Of a stretch of DNA of 64,000 bases, positions 53,401-63,239 are shown piece by piece. Position 1 is the stretch's first letter. Every line of letters begins with the position of its first letter. The stretch is from positions 4,171,525 through 4,235,524 of the forward strand of contig CAIIXF020000004.1 in the NCBI GenBank assembly GCA_903813345.2, given 5' to 3'. The position numbers were made by a program, and so were the translations under genes. Origin of the DNA: Owenia fusiformis. Its lineage: Eukaryota > Annelida > Polychaeta > Sabellida > Oweniidae. The notes under the pieces were generated by a model. It searched no databases and had not been told where the DNA came from. It was given only the letters and a program-made list of their open reading frames with translations.

Positions 53401-56128
53401 CTAATGAATTGAATTTGAAGGTCGATCTTTTGGCAAGAAAGTTGAAAAAGGTAGATGTTAACTACAGTAAAACCTGCCTTGGTGAGCATCTCTCACTCTC
53501 TAGTGAACACCTGTTTCTAGTGGACACCCATTCTCTGCATAAACTCTATTATTACCACCTTGCCGGGCCAGTTCTAGGGGTTTTAGTGCTAGTTTAGAAG
53601 GCGTTCATTTTACTATATCGAGAAATGTGTGCCGTCATAGTGGTGGTCCATATGGACCGGTCTAGAATATATTCTGGACCGGCAAATTTTCCCCGGGAAA
53701 TTAGATATCGTTCAGTACGTAAGATTTTCTTGCTATTTCAGCCCTGGTCGTTAACGGTGGTAATAATACTAATAACATCATTTCTGCGAGCAATATAGTG
53801 AAATATCGGACCTTGGGCCTTCGGCCCTCGGTCCAATATTTCACTATATGGCCCTTAGAAATGACGTTATTGTACTACTGACTCCTGTATAAATTGCCCT
53901 CTCTGTAGTGAACACCTACCAACACGTTTTTCTCTCAGCAAAAAATGTTCAAAATACACAGGGTTTACTGTATCTATAACTAATTTTGGACATTTTTTGC
54001 ATATAAATCTTCAAAACCTCCTTCAGATTCTGCTATCCAATAATTGAGATTGCAATTACCGATAAAATTTTAAGATAAAAAGATTTACTAGTTTATAGTT
54101 AAACATGTCTTATCTGAATGTTGCTGTAGATGTAATCTGTAGATGTGTTCACTTTTCAATGTGAGATTAATACTGCTATGTTAAAGTTAGTACTAATTTT
54201 GTACTAACTGAGTACTTGGCATGTGTATGGGTGCTCATTGACTTATAAAATATCATTGAAATCAGCGCTATTTTATCACTCATCATATTCGAATTTCATT
54301 TAGTACTAAAATGCAATAAATTAGTACGCATGTCATATGTGCTCATTTAGTACGAATATTTACTAAAAAGAGTATTCAATTAGCGCTAAAATGCCATGAA
54401 TACAATTTTATTACTTGGCTTGTCTCGATGTGTATCTTCATATGGATGATTACTAGTGTAAGACACCTACATTATCATAGCATCCACATGCCTCCACATT
54501 CTGTTCAATCATCAAAGAGGCTGAATTGACATATCGCAACCAATTAGATCTTTCCAATGGTGCTCCATCCCGATAAAATATCAGATCGCTATTTTTGTCT
54601 GTTATCTACAAGAAAACAATTGTAGATAACTGAGTTTATTCTAATTTTTTAATTGCTTGATATACTGCATCTTGTGTATTGCCCATTGAACCTCATGTTA
54701 AAATTATAAATTTGTAAGCTCTTCAATTTGGGAATGTCATCCAAAATTAATAATAGGTTTAACATCCCATTAAAGGGCCCAAATCTGGGAGGATGGGAGA
54801 TGAAAAAGAAATTCAAAAACAAAACCTTTATTTATTGTATTTCTTTTTCATAATATCATCTGTTAAAATAAAATAACACATGTATGTATAGCTATCAAAC
54901 TTTTTGGATTCACAAAACTGAAGCTGAAATAGATATGATCTTAGGTCACAATTTTATGCTTCTATTGTCATTTGGAATCATTACAAGTACAATGAAACCT
55001 GTTAAGTGGAACACTTCTAGAAGTGGAATTCCTCTATTAGTGGAACACTTCAGAGTCCCATGACTAACTGACTAATGTTTATTAATTTTTTTTAGAGGAA
55101 CACCTCCCAAGTGGAACACTTTTTAGCTGTACCAAAGCTGTTCCACTTAGACAGGTTTTACTGTACATATTTGGGCACTACAGTTTTTCTGACGAATCAC
55201 TTAGATCATGGAGGGGGATGATATTAAACATATATTTAATTTTGAATAGCCTTAATGAAATTAACAGTTTGATCAAGAGATTTATCTCAAAAAGGTGTAA
55301 TGTTACAGATACAATTTAAATGTATCTGATTTTTAATTAGTTAAATGTCCTTGTTGTTAAGATTTTAGAATTTTTCCACATAATAGAGGACTTGATAGAT
55401 AAATATATGGCAGGAGTGATTTTGGTTGTACATGTTGTACCGTAATTTTAGAAAAACTGACAAGTGTTACGAGAATTTGCTGGCTATTTAATTTGGCGGA
55501 TCCGCCAATAAAATGGGCGCCAATTTAAGTAGAAGTACAGCAAATGTAACCACAATGATCTTTTTACTTACAGCAAATGCATACTCCCCATCGTTAAACA
55601 AGTCATCTTCATTATAGATGATTTCCCCCTCATATGGGCCCATATATGTGTCAACAGGAATCAATTGATCAGTAAACACACCTAGACCTGCGCCGGGTAA
55701 TGTCGACTTTGCCAAACGTAATCCATTGGGGAGCGTCAATATTGCTCGTTTAGATATGTTCCATTTAATATCAATATCAATTATAACATTATCATACTCT
55801 TCTGGGCATTCTGTGTCATATTCAATTTCATCGTCAACCTTGTTACTTTCCTCAACTTCCTTGTTATCATCATCTTCTTTTGCTGTTTCTTTTTTAATTG
55901 ATTTTACGATTGATAAAGCTTCGGCTTGTATGTCCTCAATTGCGTTGATGCGGTCATGTAATACTGCATTGGTTTCAATAATTGTATTCTGTAGGCGTTC
56001 TAAGGATTTGTTTACGGTGTTTGTCAAGAAGGACATCGTTTCTTGTAGGGAGATCATCTTGGTCACAAGATCTTTGTTGTTGTTGATGTTGTGATTGGAC
56101 GGAATATCACAGATGTCTGCTTGTTTTT
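47211..56128 (-). CDS. PRDM-type PR/SET domain protein, three exons, 5' end not found
   Basis: Exons on the minus strand: 56128-55572, 54605-54471, 47480-47211, all with GT/AG ends and matching phase (in at phase 1, then 0 and 0), giving about 319 codons. First exon: Gln/Asn/Glu-rich coiled coil (MISLQETMSFLTNTVNKSLE), an acidic linker (EYDTECPEEYDN), then the start of the PR/SET domain (LPNGLRLAKSTLPGAGLGVF, MGPYEGEI). Second: YRDGAPLERSNWLRYVNSA, the RYVN core found in PRDM9/PRDM7-like domains. Third: YRAIKDIPAGSELFVFYGWKY, the substrate-channel end. The domain resembles PRDM9, a histone H3 lysine methyltransferase; whether this one is active is not known. After a short Lys/Gln-rich tail (MQKIKNQVHVENE) it stops: no C2H2 zinc fingers follow. 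An upstream exon is needed but was not recognised. Confidence 0.85.
47471..52764 (-). repeat. 32-bp minisatellite carrying the PR/SET splice acceptor, about 165 copies
   Basis: Minus-strand unit ATGTCATAATATATGTTTGC + AG|ATATATTACC. The unit next to the gene (47471-47502) contains the real acceptor: its last 10 bases (GTATATTACC) are the first 10 bases of the terminal exon. Thus each unit is ~22 bp of intron end plus ~10 bp of exon start. The array fills about 5.3 kb of the 7.0-kb intron. Variants: TTGCAG or TTACAG or TTGAAG at the acceptor, GTATATT or ATATATT or ATACTAC after it, occasional 3-bp insertions. The many small open frames here come only from the repeat. Confidence 0.96.
53463..53972. 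mobile_element. MITE family A copy with nested insertion
   Basis: Left TACAGTAAAACCTG, right ACAGGGTTTACTGTA, interior AGTGAACACC motifs. Split by ~250 bp that include GGTCCATATGGACCGG and the foldback at 53771-53871. Confidence 0.6.
53771..53871. mobile_element. foldback MITE, ~42-bp arms
   Basis: AATAACATCATTTCT...ATATAGTGAAATATCGGACC pairs with GGTCCAATATTTCACTATAT...AGAAATGACGTTATT. The loop GGGCCTTCGGCCC is itself a hairpin. Confidence 0.8.
54471..54605 (-). CDS. PR/SET protein middle exon
   Basis: 45 codons, phase 0/0, acceptor TTTTCTTGTAG, donor AAT|GTAGGT. Encodes ITDKNSDLIFYRDGAP and NWLRYVNSASLMIEQNVEAC, the centre of the PR/SET fold. Confidence 0.88.
54606..55571. other. PR/SET first visible intron
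   Basis: Contains the family A MITE at 54988-55165. The rest shows no coding or repeat signal. Confidence 0.5.
54988..55165. mobile_element. MITE family A copy
   Basis: TACAATGAAACCTGTTAAGT at the left and TAGACAGGTTTTACTGTA at the right. Interior AAGTGGAACACTT repeats as at 7146-7321. Confidence 0.65.
55572..56128 (-). CDS. PR/SET protein exon with coiled coil and SET start
   Basis: Acceptor CTATTACCTTTTTTAG, donor GCT|GTAAGT. The frame stays open upstream to an ATG at 56255, but that part runs through a pearl-like repeat (56160-56330) and the polypyrimidine acceptor is strong, so I place the exon start at 56128. Confidence 0.82.
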
Positions 56129-56159
56129 CTAAAAAAGGTAATAGAAAAGTTGATTTTTT

Positions 56160-56330
56160 TATGTCATCATTAGAAGTTATGACACATTGTTTTGGTCTCC
56201 AACTTTTTTGTGGATTGTGTTCAATGGTTGGCATTTGGGGTTTGGTGCTTGGCAATCAGTGTTCGGTGTTCATTGTCTGTAACAAATGACAGGTAGTGAT
56301 ATTTTGCATATTAATGCCTCGTCTAATCAA
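56160..56330 (+). mobile_element. degenerate pearl-like element without core
   Basis: ATGTCATCATTAGAAGTTAT at the left (degenerate form of TGTCACCACCAAAAGGTGGT), then TTGTTTTGGTCTCCAACTTT, GTCTGTAACAAATGACAG and the tail GGTAGTGATATTTTGCATAT. It adjoins the upstream side of the PR/SET exon at 56128. Confidence 0.55.
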
Positions 56331-59328
56331 ACTGTCTTATCAAACCTGCTAATGTATATATTCATTGTCAATTGCAATAGATTAGAATTAGAAAGAAACG
56401 ATGACATTTAATGGTAATATTATTTCAAAATGATGTACATGTACAACTCATTGAAATCAGGAAGGAGTAAAAACACTCTAAGAGATTACTGCCACCTATA
56501 TAAAAAACTGCAATTAATTATTTTACGTTCTACCTATGCCTAAACACCCCTTATAGAAAACCCAACCTAGCTTCTTGTTTATTGTATTATTATTGTATGT
56601 TTTTTTTGTATAAAAAAACTGCCACCAATGTTTTTAACTTTGGCAGTCTATGTTTTGTATATTTGAATGTATTAACAGGAATAAAAAAGAAAAAAAAACT
56701 ATAAGAGGGGCTGAACTGATCCAAAGGAAAACCATATAGTCATACATCAAGGCATTTCTCAACCACAATAGAGAGTTTTCTGTATACGTTTTCAGTCAAA
56801 CTTACACTGCAACTTTAACTTTTAAATGACCGAAACACCACTAGGGAGGAAGGTTTCTCAAAGAAACCAGGAAAGTACATTTCATTGGAAAAATTTTCCT
56901 AATCGAGGGAACTGATTTGTGAATATCCAAGCAATGGCAGAATTAATGTCTAAGTTGTAATCATATTTTGAAACTGGAACTCACATACTACCTACTTGCC
57001 GAATATTTTGTTGTGATTTGAGTTCCTCCCCAGTGCTATACCTAACTTGTCCAAGTGCAGGTTTGCGTATTCCAAAAAACTGAAACCTCTCTAAATCAAC
57101 CCAGAAGATACATGACTAAATTACCATATCTGAGACAATGTGGATATAATCAGAAACATGTGTGTTATATTTCCACTAGGTTTGAGAACATGACTTGAAA
57201 TATATACTGAGATAGTCACTGACAAAATTTATTGATCACCCCTTGAATTACACGAGGGTTTAAAAATACTGAAAACATAAAAGATGCAATTGTTGGCGAT
57301 TTTTATAGAAGTCCATGATATTGCCAAAGGCTAGCTAAGCAAATTTGATGTAAGTAAAATGTTATAATTATAAATTGTCTTGCATGTATTTTATATCATT
57401 TTATGTTTTTTTTATGATTTGTAATAACTTTATTAAAAAAAATCTCGATGCAACATTATTGAAGAGAATAATAAACTACAACTAAACTGTCAAATACTGT
57501 TTACTAATAAATAATTGAAATAAAATTCGTCCAATTAGATAAAAATTGAGGAACCTTTCTCAGTAAAAGATAGAGATATTGATAAATTAGAAACGCATGC
57601 CAATTATCTTATTTATAAATATGCCATTTATCAAGTTGTTGGTTGTTAACTTTCACTTTATTGCTATCATCCAATATCAAGTTGACCTCCTTGATATTAA
57701 ATTTGAGTTGGACATCTAGACAAAGAAATTTAAACCAGTAAATCACATTGTATTCTTTTTCATGAAACAAAATGATCTCCGAGTCATTAACTGTAAAACT
57801 AGTGAGTTAATACCCAGAAGAATTTTTATATCTTTCATCAAAAAGTTCCAATTGAGAAAAAAAATTTGGCCAAATCACCGATCGTAAATGATGGGAGAGT
57901 TTGTGATTAATTAAGGTTATTAATTTGTTATTTACAATTTTAATTATGTCCTAATATGGTAAAATTTTATGACAGCAAAATGAGCAACTTTACAGTTTGT
58001 AATAGAAGGATTAAGCTATTTGTTCAGGGAATGAGTTATTAGATTTTAGCTGTGGCTAAGAATTATCACTTTGAAATATGCTGCTTTATTAGATAACACC
58101 TACAGTATCAGCTGTCATGGGCGTAGCACTATTTTTCTAAGTAGTACGCCACCACCACAGGAACAAGAGTTGAGTGAATCAAAAAACGAGCATTAAGGGG
58201 GGTCTGGAAAATTTTGAAATATGGTTGTATTTAGAGCGAATTTGCAACCATCTGGTACACCTTCGCGTACCCAGCGTACCGGGCGCTACGCCCATGGCTG
58301 TCTAAGTGGAACACTTTTGGTACCTCTTAAAGGTGTTCCACTTGGGCTGTGTTCCACTTGGGCGGTGTTCCACTTGTTTCATTTAACATTTAGTCAATTG
58401 GTCTTGGGCCTCTGAATAGTGTTCCACTTACAAAGGTGTTCCACTTACACAGGTATTATATTATTACTGTATCACTTGGTAATATGTTTCTTTGTTAAAG
58501 TGGCAGGAAAGACTAAAATGTTGGTAGTAATCCTTTCAAATATACATCAATTTTGTCATGTTAATGCCTTGTTTAATAGTTAAAGAGAGAATCAGAGATA
58601 GCGAGCAGGCTAAACGAAAAATTGTTTCAATCTTAGAATATTTTTGGCTCATGTCATTCCTTGTCATGTCTATATTCTAAAAATCACAAAAGTGCATACT
58701 TTATTCAAGGAAAATAAAAGATTTTTACAATAATGTATTATTTCTCTATAAGAATGGTTACCATTCTTATTATTTGGGAGAGTTTAAACATTTTTCACCC
58801 ATTTTTGCACTTTGAATCATTAATAACTTCACCTATTTATAACATATTGTTAATCTTTTGGGAGATATTGTATTTGATATTGTAAGGAATAGATTGGTAG
58901 GTCAATTATGCAAATTGCTTGTAATTTTGTCACCCCCAATGGATCTGATTCTGCCTTTAAAGTTCAGTCATTTTTGATTTGCATGATTTTTATATTTTCA
59001 TGCAATTTAGAGTGTTGACATCCTTGTTTCAATCATTCCTTCTTTATTTCACTCGTTTCCACTCTGCTTTCCATTACTAAACATAAGAATGTGACATTTT
59101 CCTCACAGATTAAGTAGATTAAAATTTTATTGAAAGAGGATTCCGTATTGAGCGTAACTAAATATCAGAACTATAAAAAGACAGTTTATTTGAGGTTTCA
59201 TTAATTTACTTCCTGCTAAAGCTACGTGGATTTTGATTTAATAAGGTACTCATTCATCCATGTTTTGTAAACATATTAATTTTTGACATATGCAAAATTC
59301 AGACCATTTTGACCATTTGTAATTTTAA
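56331..59328. other. non-coding stretch, no gene recognised
   Basis: A degenerate inverted family A MITE lies at about 58298-58460 (GGTGTTCCACTT repeated). A mariner-like fragment TTATTGATCACCCC is at about 57230. 58553-58575 is a pearl-like tail, and 58975-59170 is a dispersed repeat related to 4255-4500. The missing 5' exon of the PR/SET gene could be here but I could not identify it. Confidence 0.5.
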
Positions 59329-60075
59329 TGTCACCACCAAAAGGTGGTGACATATTGTTATGGTCTCCATTTTTTGATGGTGGTCGGCCGTTGGCGATCG
59401 GCATCTGTAACAAATTCTCACAACTTCTAATAACTTAACAAATACTGTTTAGATGGACTTCAGTTTTTTTTAAATCAGCTGCATGTTTTTCAGAAGCTGC
59501 ACGTTTTCAATGACTTTTTCAATGACTTTTTCAAGGTCAAAAAAGGTAAAAACGGTCTTCTTTCAACTTGCTTCAAATTAACCAATTTTTTTTTTTTTTC
59601 AAAACCATCTACAAGTTATCAGAAGTTCATATCTGACTTTTGATTTGAGATTTGACCTGCGATGACCTTCTTAAGGTCAAAAAAGGTCAAAAAGGTATTT
59701 TTTCAATTTGGTTCAAAATTGCCAATTTTTTTTAAAAATCATCTTCAAGTTCTCAACTGTTAAAATCTGACTATAGATTTGACCTTTAATGACATTTTCA
59801 AGGTCAAAAAGGTCTTTTTTATCTTTCTTCAAATTGACCAATTTTTTTCAAAAACATCTACAAGTTCTCAGAAGTTCAAATCTGACATTAGATTTGAGAT
59901 TTCACCTTCAATGACCTTCTCAGGGTCAAAAAGGTCTTTTTCTACTTGCTTCAAATTGACCAATTTATTTTTTCAAAATCATCTACAAGTTCTCAGAAAT
60001 TCAAATCTGACTTAAGATTGAACTCATAATATTGTGAGCAACTAGGTGGTGACATTTTGTCATGTTAATGTCTTG
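59329..60075 (+). mobile_element. pearl-like element with tandem core
   Basis: Left end is a palindrome TGTCACCACC AAAA GGTGGTGACA, then ATTGTTATGGTCTCC. The core is about four ~110-150 bp repeats (GGTCAAAAAGGTC, TTCTCAGAAGTTCAAATCTG). The tail is GGTGGTGACATTTTGTCATG. Same core as 1-1850. The plan (flank, tandem core, flank, no ORF) fits bivalve pearl elements, which are thought to be non-autonomous; family assignment is by resemblance only. Confidence 0.6.
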
Positions 60076-60239
60076 TAATATCTTCATATATTAGACAATA
60101 CTAGTTACCATGGTAACAAAATTAGGGACTTAAAGTTTGAAAAGTTTGCAACCTGCAAGTGACATTTAGTCATGTAAATTTGGTAGGGATATGGTGAACA
60201 CTGGTCAGTCAGTCCATCAGTCTGTCATGTCAGCTGGAC

Positions 60240-60700
60240 TGAATGAAGATGATAAGATTTCAGATTTCATGGATTCATCTGAAATTTGAGGGATGTTTCT
60301 ACATATTAAAGTTTAGAACTGATTAGTTTTTGTGCATTCTGGGTAAGTGTAAAGACCGGGTGTAAAGATGCCCATTTTGAATTTTCCATACTAAAATTTT
60401 GTCTGTTGAGGCTTGTCTACAGGTTTTCAGTCAAACTGTTTCATGGATTCATTTGAAATTTTCTGGGATGTCTCTACATATGAAAATTTAGAACTGATTA
60501 GTTTTTGGCCATTCTGGGTAAATGTTAAGGCGGCGATTTTGGATTTTCCATCTTAAAATCTTGTCTGTCGAGGCTTGTCTACAGATTTCCAGCCAAACCA
60601 TTTTGGGATTTTTCTTGGTATGAAAGTCTGCAACTGATTAGATTTAGGGCATTCTGGGTAAATATTAAAGTGGCCATTTGGGACTTTTCATTCCGAACAC
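60240..60700. repeat. three diverged ~140-175 bp repeats
   Basis: GAACTGATTAGTTTTTG, CATTCTGGGTAAAT and TTGTCTGTTGAGGCTTGTCT recur around 60316, 60491 and 60631 with decreasing similarity. Confidence 0.7.
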
Positions 60701-61359
60701 TGTCTATTCTATTCAAGGGTGCGATACTGTTCACTCTGTGTTTTGTTCTTGTTCATATTGCTATGTTATGATGACTCAATCATTTGCATTCTTATACACT
60801 GTGTTATTACCAACGGGATTAAGTTCTAGACTTAGGGTTTAAATTCATTCACCTGAACTGGGGTAATATTTTAATCTGCATGTAGAAACACTTTGTTTAA
60901 CTGTGTTTAATGCCGCATTATATTGTTATTGTAATAAACAGAAAGTAGCATATTCTCAGGGGAAAAATGACACGGCGATCATATTTTGAATTGCAAAATA
61001 AAGTGGAAAAGAGTGGAATTAGTAAGAAATGAAATATATGGACATGTTATTGATACTCTAAATTTTATAGAAATTCAAGAAAATCAGACACTTCTTTCAA
61101 ATTTTAGGGAGAAATTAAGTGGAACTAGCAAGGGCATTTGGCTAAAACTGATTATTTCATTCAACAGCCTTAACTAGTTTCCGACAGATGAGGAAACTGT
61201 CCCAATAAAAATTTTACAGAAATGTTTTTGGAGTATAACTGAAAATATTGTCCCTTTAGAAGCAAAACATCCTTTTTTAGGTTTTGGTCTTTCCTTTTGC
61301 CCAGCTTTATTTAATCTTAGCTTTGTCCCAACCTGTTCCAAACTTATATAGTGATCTCT
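60701..61359. other. no feature recognised
   Basis: AT-rich sequence with no repeat, element end or credible exon that I could see. Confidence 0.4.
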
Positions 61360-61861
61360 AATGGCCTGTCTTACCTGTTATGGTTGACTGTAGAACATGT
61401 TTGGCAAAGATGGGTAGCAGCAGTAGAACTGTCTTACCTGTTATGGTTGACTGTAGAACATGTTTGGCAAGGATGGGTAGCAGCAGTAGAACTGTCTTAC
61501 CTGTTATGGTTGACTGTAAAACATGTTTGGCAAGGATGGGTAGCAGCAGTAGAACTGTCTCACCTGTTATGGTTGACTGTAGAACATGTTTGGCAAAGAT
61601 GGGTAGCAGCAGTAGAACTGTCTTACCTGTTACGGTTGACTGTAGAACATGTTTGGCAAAGATGGTTAGCAGCAGTAGAAATGTCTTACCTGTTATGGTT
61701 GACTGTAGAACATGTTTGGCAAGGATGGGTAGCAGCAGTAGAACTGTTTACCTGTTATGGTTGACTGTAAAACATGTTTGGCAAGGATGGGTAGCAGCAG
61801 TAGAACTGTCTTACCTGTTATGGTTGACTGTAGAACATGTTTGGCAAAGATGGGTAGCAGC
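61360..61861. repeat. 63-bp minisatellite, first block (about 8 units)
   Basis: Unit CTGTCTTACCTGTTATGGTT + GACTGTAGAACATGTTTGGC + AAAGATGGGTAGCAGCAGTA + GAA. On the minus strand every unit reads AACAG|GTAAGA or a variant (GTGAGA, GTAAAC), a good splice donor. 63 is a multiple of 3, so open frames on the plus strand are artefacts of periodicity. Confidence 0.92.
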
Positions 61862-62728
61862 TAGAGGCTGACGGTAATACCGGTTATACGGTTTCGGTAC
61901 GGAATTGAGCATTTACCGGTATTGAAGTTATTAACCGGTTAACCGACGATAATCCCCGGGGAAATAAAAGACACCTCGTTTTTTAATTATTTCGTTTATT
62001 TTCCACTTTCACGATGCCTACATTTACATAGACATTTAGATGTCCATGTTTGGCAGTTCAGGTGTGATTTCCATGTTTGGCAGTTCAGGTGCGATGTCCA
62101 TGTTTGGCAGCTCAGGTGTAGTAGCTTCATGCTCAGATTTGGTTGTACTTATGTTTGGCAGTTCCGGTGTAGTGTCAACGTCAGATCCAGAAACTGAATT
62201 ATGTTTAAGTAAGAGTCATTTACGAACAACAAGGCATTGACAACCTTAGGTTGAAGTCGTGCCCGTTTGGAAGTGATGGTGCCAGCTGCACTGAATTTGC
62301 GTTCATTTGACACGGATGACGCAGGAATAGCATTTCGTATTATATTTGTAACTTTAATATTTTGTGATAGTATCTGAGCTTTTAATTGTGAACAAAATAA
62401 AGTACAATCTCTCTGCTAAAGTGTTTAGCAAACAAATAAATAGAAGAATCTGAACTCCCGTGCCTTTCGCAAGTTTTAATTTTTAAATTTTAATATAAAC
62501 GAAATATATATTAACATACGTTGGCCATTAGAGTCCTTATCATCATGTAGGAGGGTTGTTATAACGTATGCATATAGACTTGAGAAGCTACGGAGAGAGT
62601 TAGGAACAAAGTTGGGGTGGCAGCGCATTGGCATTTTATCTTACATATTTTTACCGGTATTTCGGTAACGGTACGGTTATTAGCGTGATGGTTACCGGTA
62701 CTGGTTTTCAGTACCGTTGCGACCTCTA
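61862..62728 (-). mobile_element. short hAT-family transposon, copy 1
   Basis: 867 bp with an 8-bp target duplication GTAGCAGC at 61854-61861 and 62729-62736. Ends TAGAGGCTGACGG and, inverted, TAGAGGTCGCAACGG (A at position 2 and G at 5 as in hAT elements). It carries on the minus strand only the C-terminal part of a transposase. Several CGGTAC/ACCGGT-rich subterminal repeats lie near both ends. Inserted into the 63-bp minisatellite. Confidence 0.88.
62149..62415 (-). pseudogene. hAT transposase C-terminal dimerisation domain remnant
   Basis: 88 codons and a stop at 62149. Contains AIPASSVSNERKFSAAG and RARLQPKVVNALLFVND, the signature of the hAT C-terminal dimerisation domain (SxxSER.FS.AG ... 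R..L.P..V..L.F). Open only from a TAG at the upstream side, with a possible acceptor TTTAG|CAGAGAG at 62415. The rest of the transposase (zinc finger, RNase H-like core) is absent, so the element is non-autonomous. Confidence 0.82.
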
Positions 62729-63239
62729 GTAGCAGCAGTAGAACTGTCTTACCTGTTACGGTTGACTGTAGAACATGTTTGGCAAAGATGGGTAGCAGCA
62801 GTAGAAATGCCTTACCTGTTATGGTTGACTGTAGAACATGTTTGGCAAGTATGGGTAGCAGCAGTAGAACTGTCTTACCTGTTATGGTTGACTGTAAAAC
62901 ATGTTTGGCAAGGATGGGTAGCAGCAGTAGAACTGTCTCACCTGTTATGGTTGACTGTAGAACATGTTTGGCAAAGATGGGTAGCAGCAGTAGAACTGTC
63001 TTACCTGTTACGGTTGACTGTAGAACATGTTTGGCAAAGATGGTTAGCAGCAGTAGAAATGTCTTACCTGTTATGGTTGACTGTAGAACATGTTTGGCAA
63101 GGATGGGTAGCAGCAGTAGAACTGTTTACCTGTTATGGTTGACTGTAAAACATGTTTGGCAAGGATGGGTAGCAGCAGTAGAACTGTCTTACCTGTTATG
63201 GTTGACTGTAGAACATGTTTGGCAAAGATGGGTAGCAGC
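62729..63239. repeat. 63-bp minisatellite, second block
   Basis: Same unit as 61360-61861. The last five or so units have the same order of variants as the first block, showing that the block was copied together with the hAT element. Confidence 0.92.

Larger units (their letters stand above)
52765..54470. other. rest of the PR/SET intron with nested MITEs
   Basis: 52765-53460 shows no element. 53463-53972 is a family A MITE interrupted by other sequence, including a foldback at 53771-53871. 54000-54470 has several TTAGTACTAA-like short inverted strings but no clear element. Confidence 0.55.

Noticed and set aside
56129-56255. Upstream extension of the PR/SET exon to the ATG at 56255
   Set aside because: It runs into a dispersed pearl-like repeat and past a strong acceptor; more likely intron.
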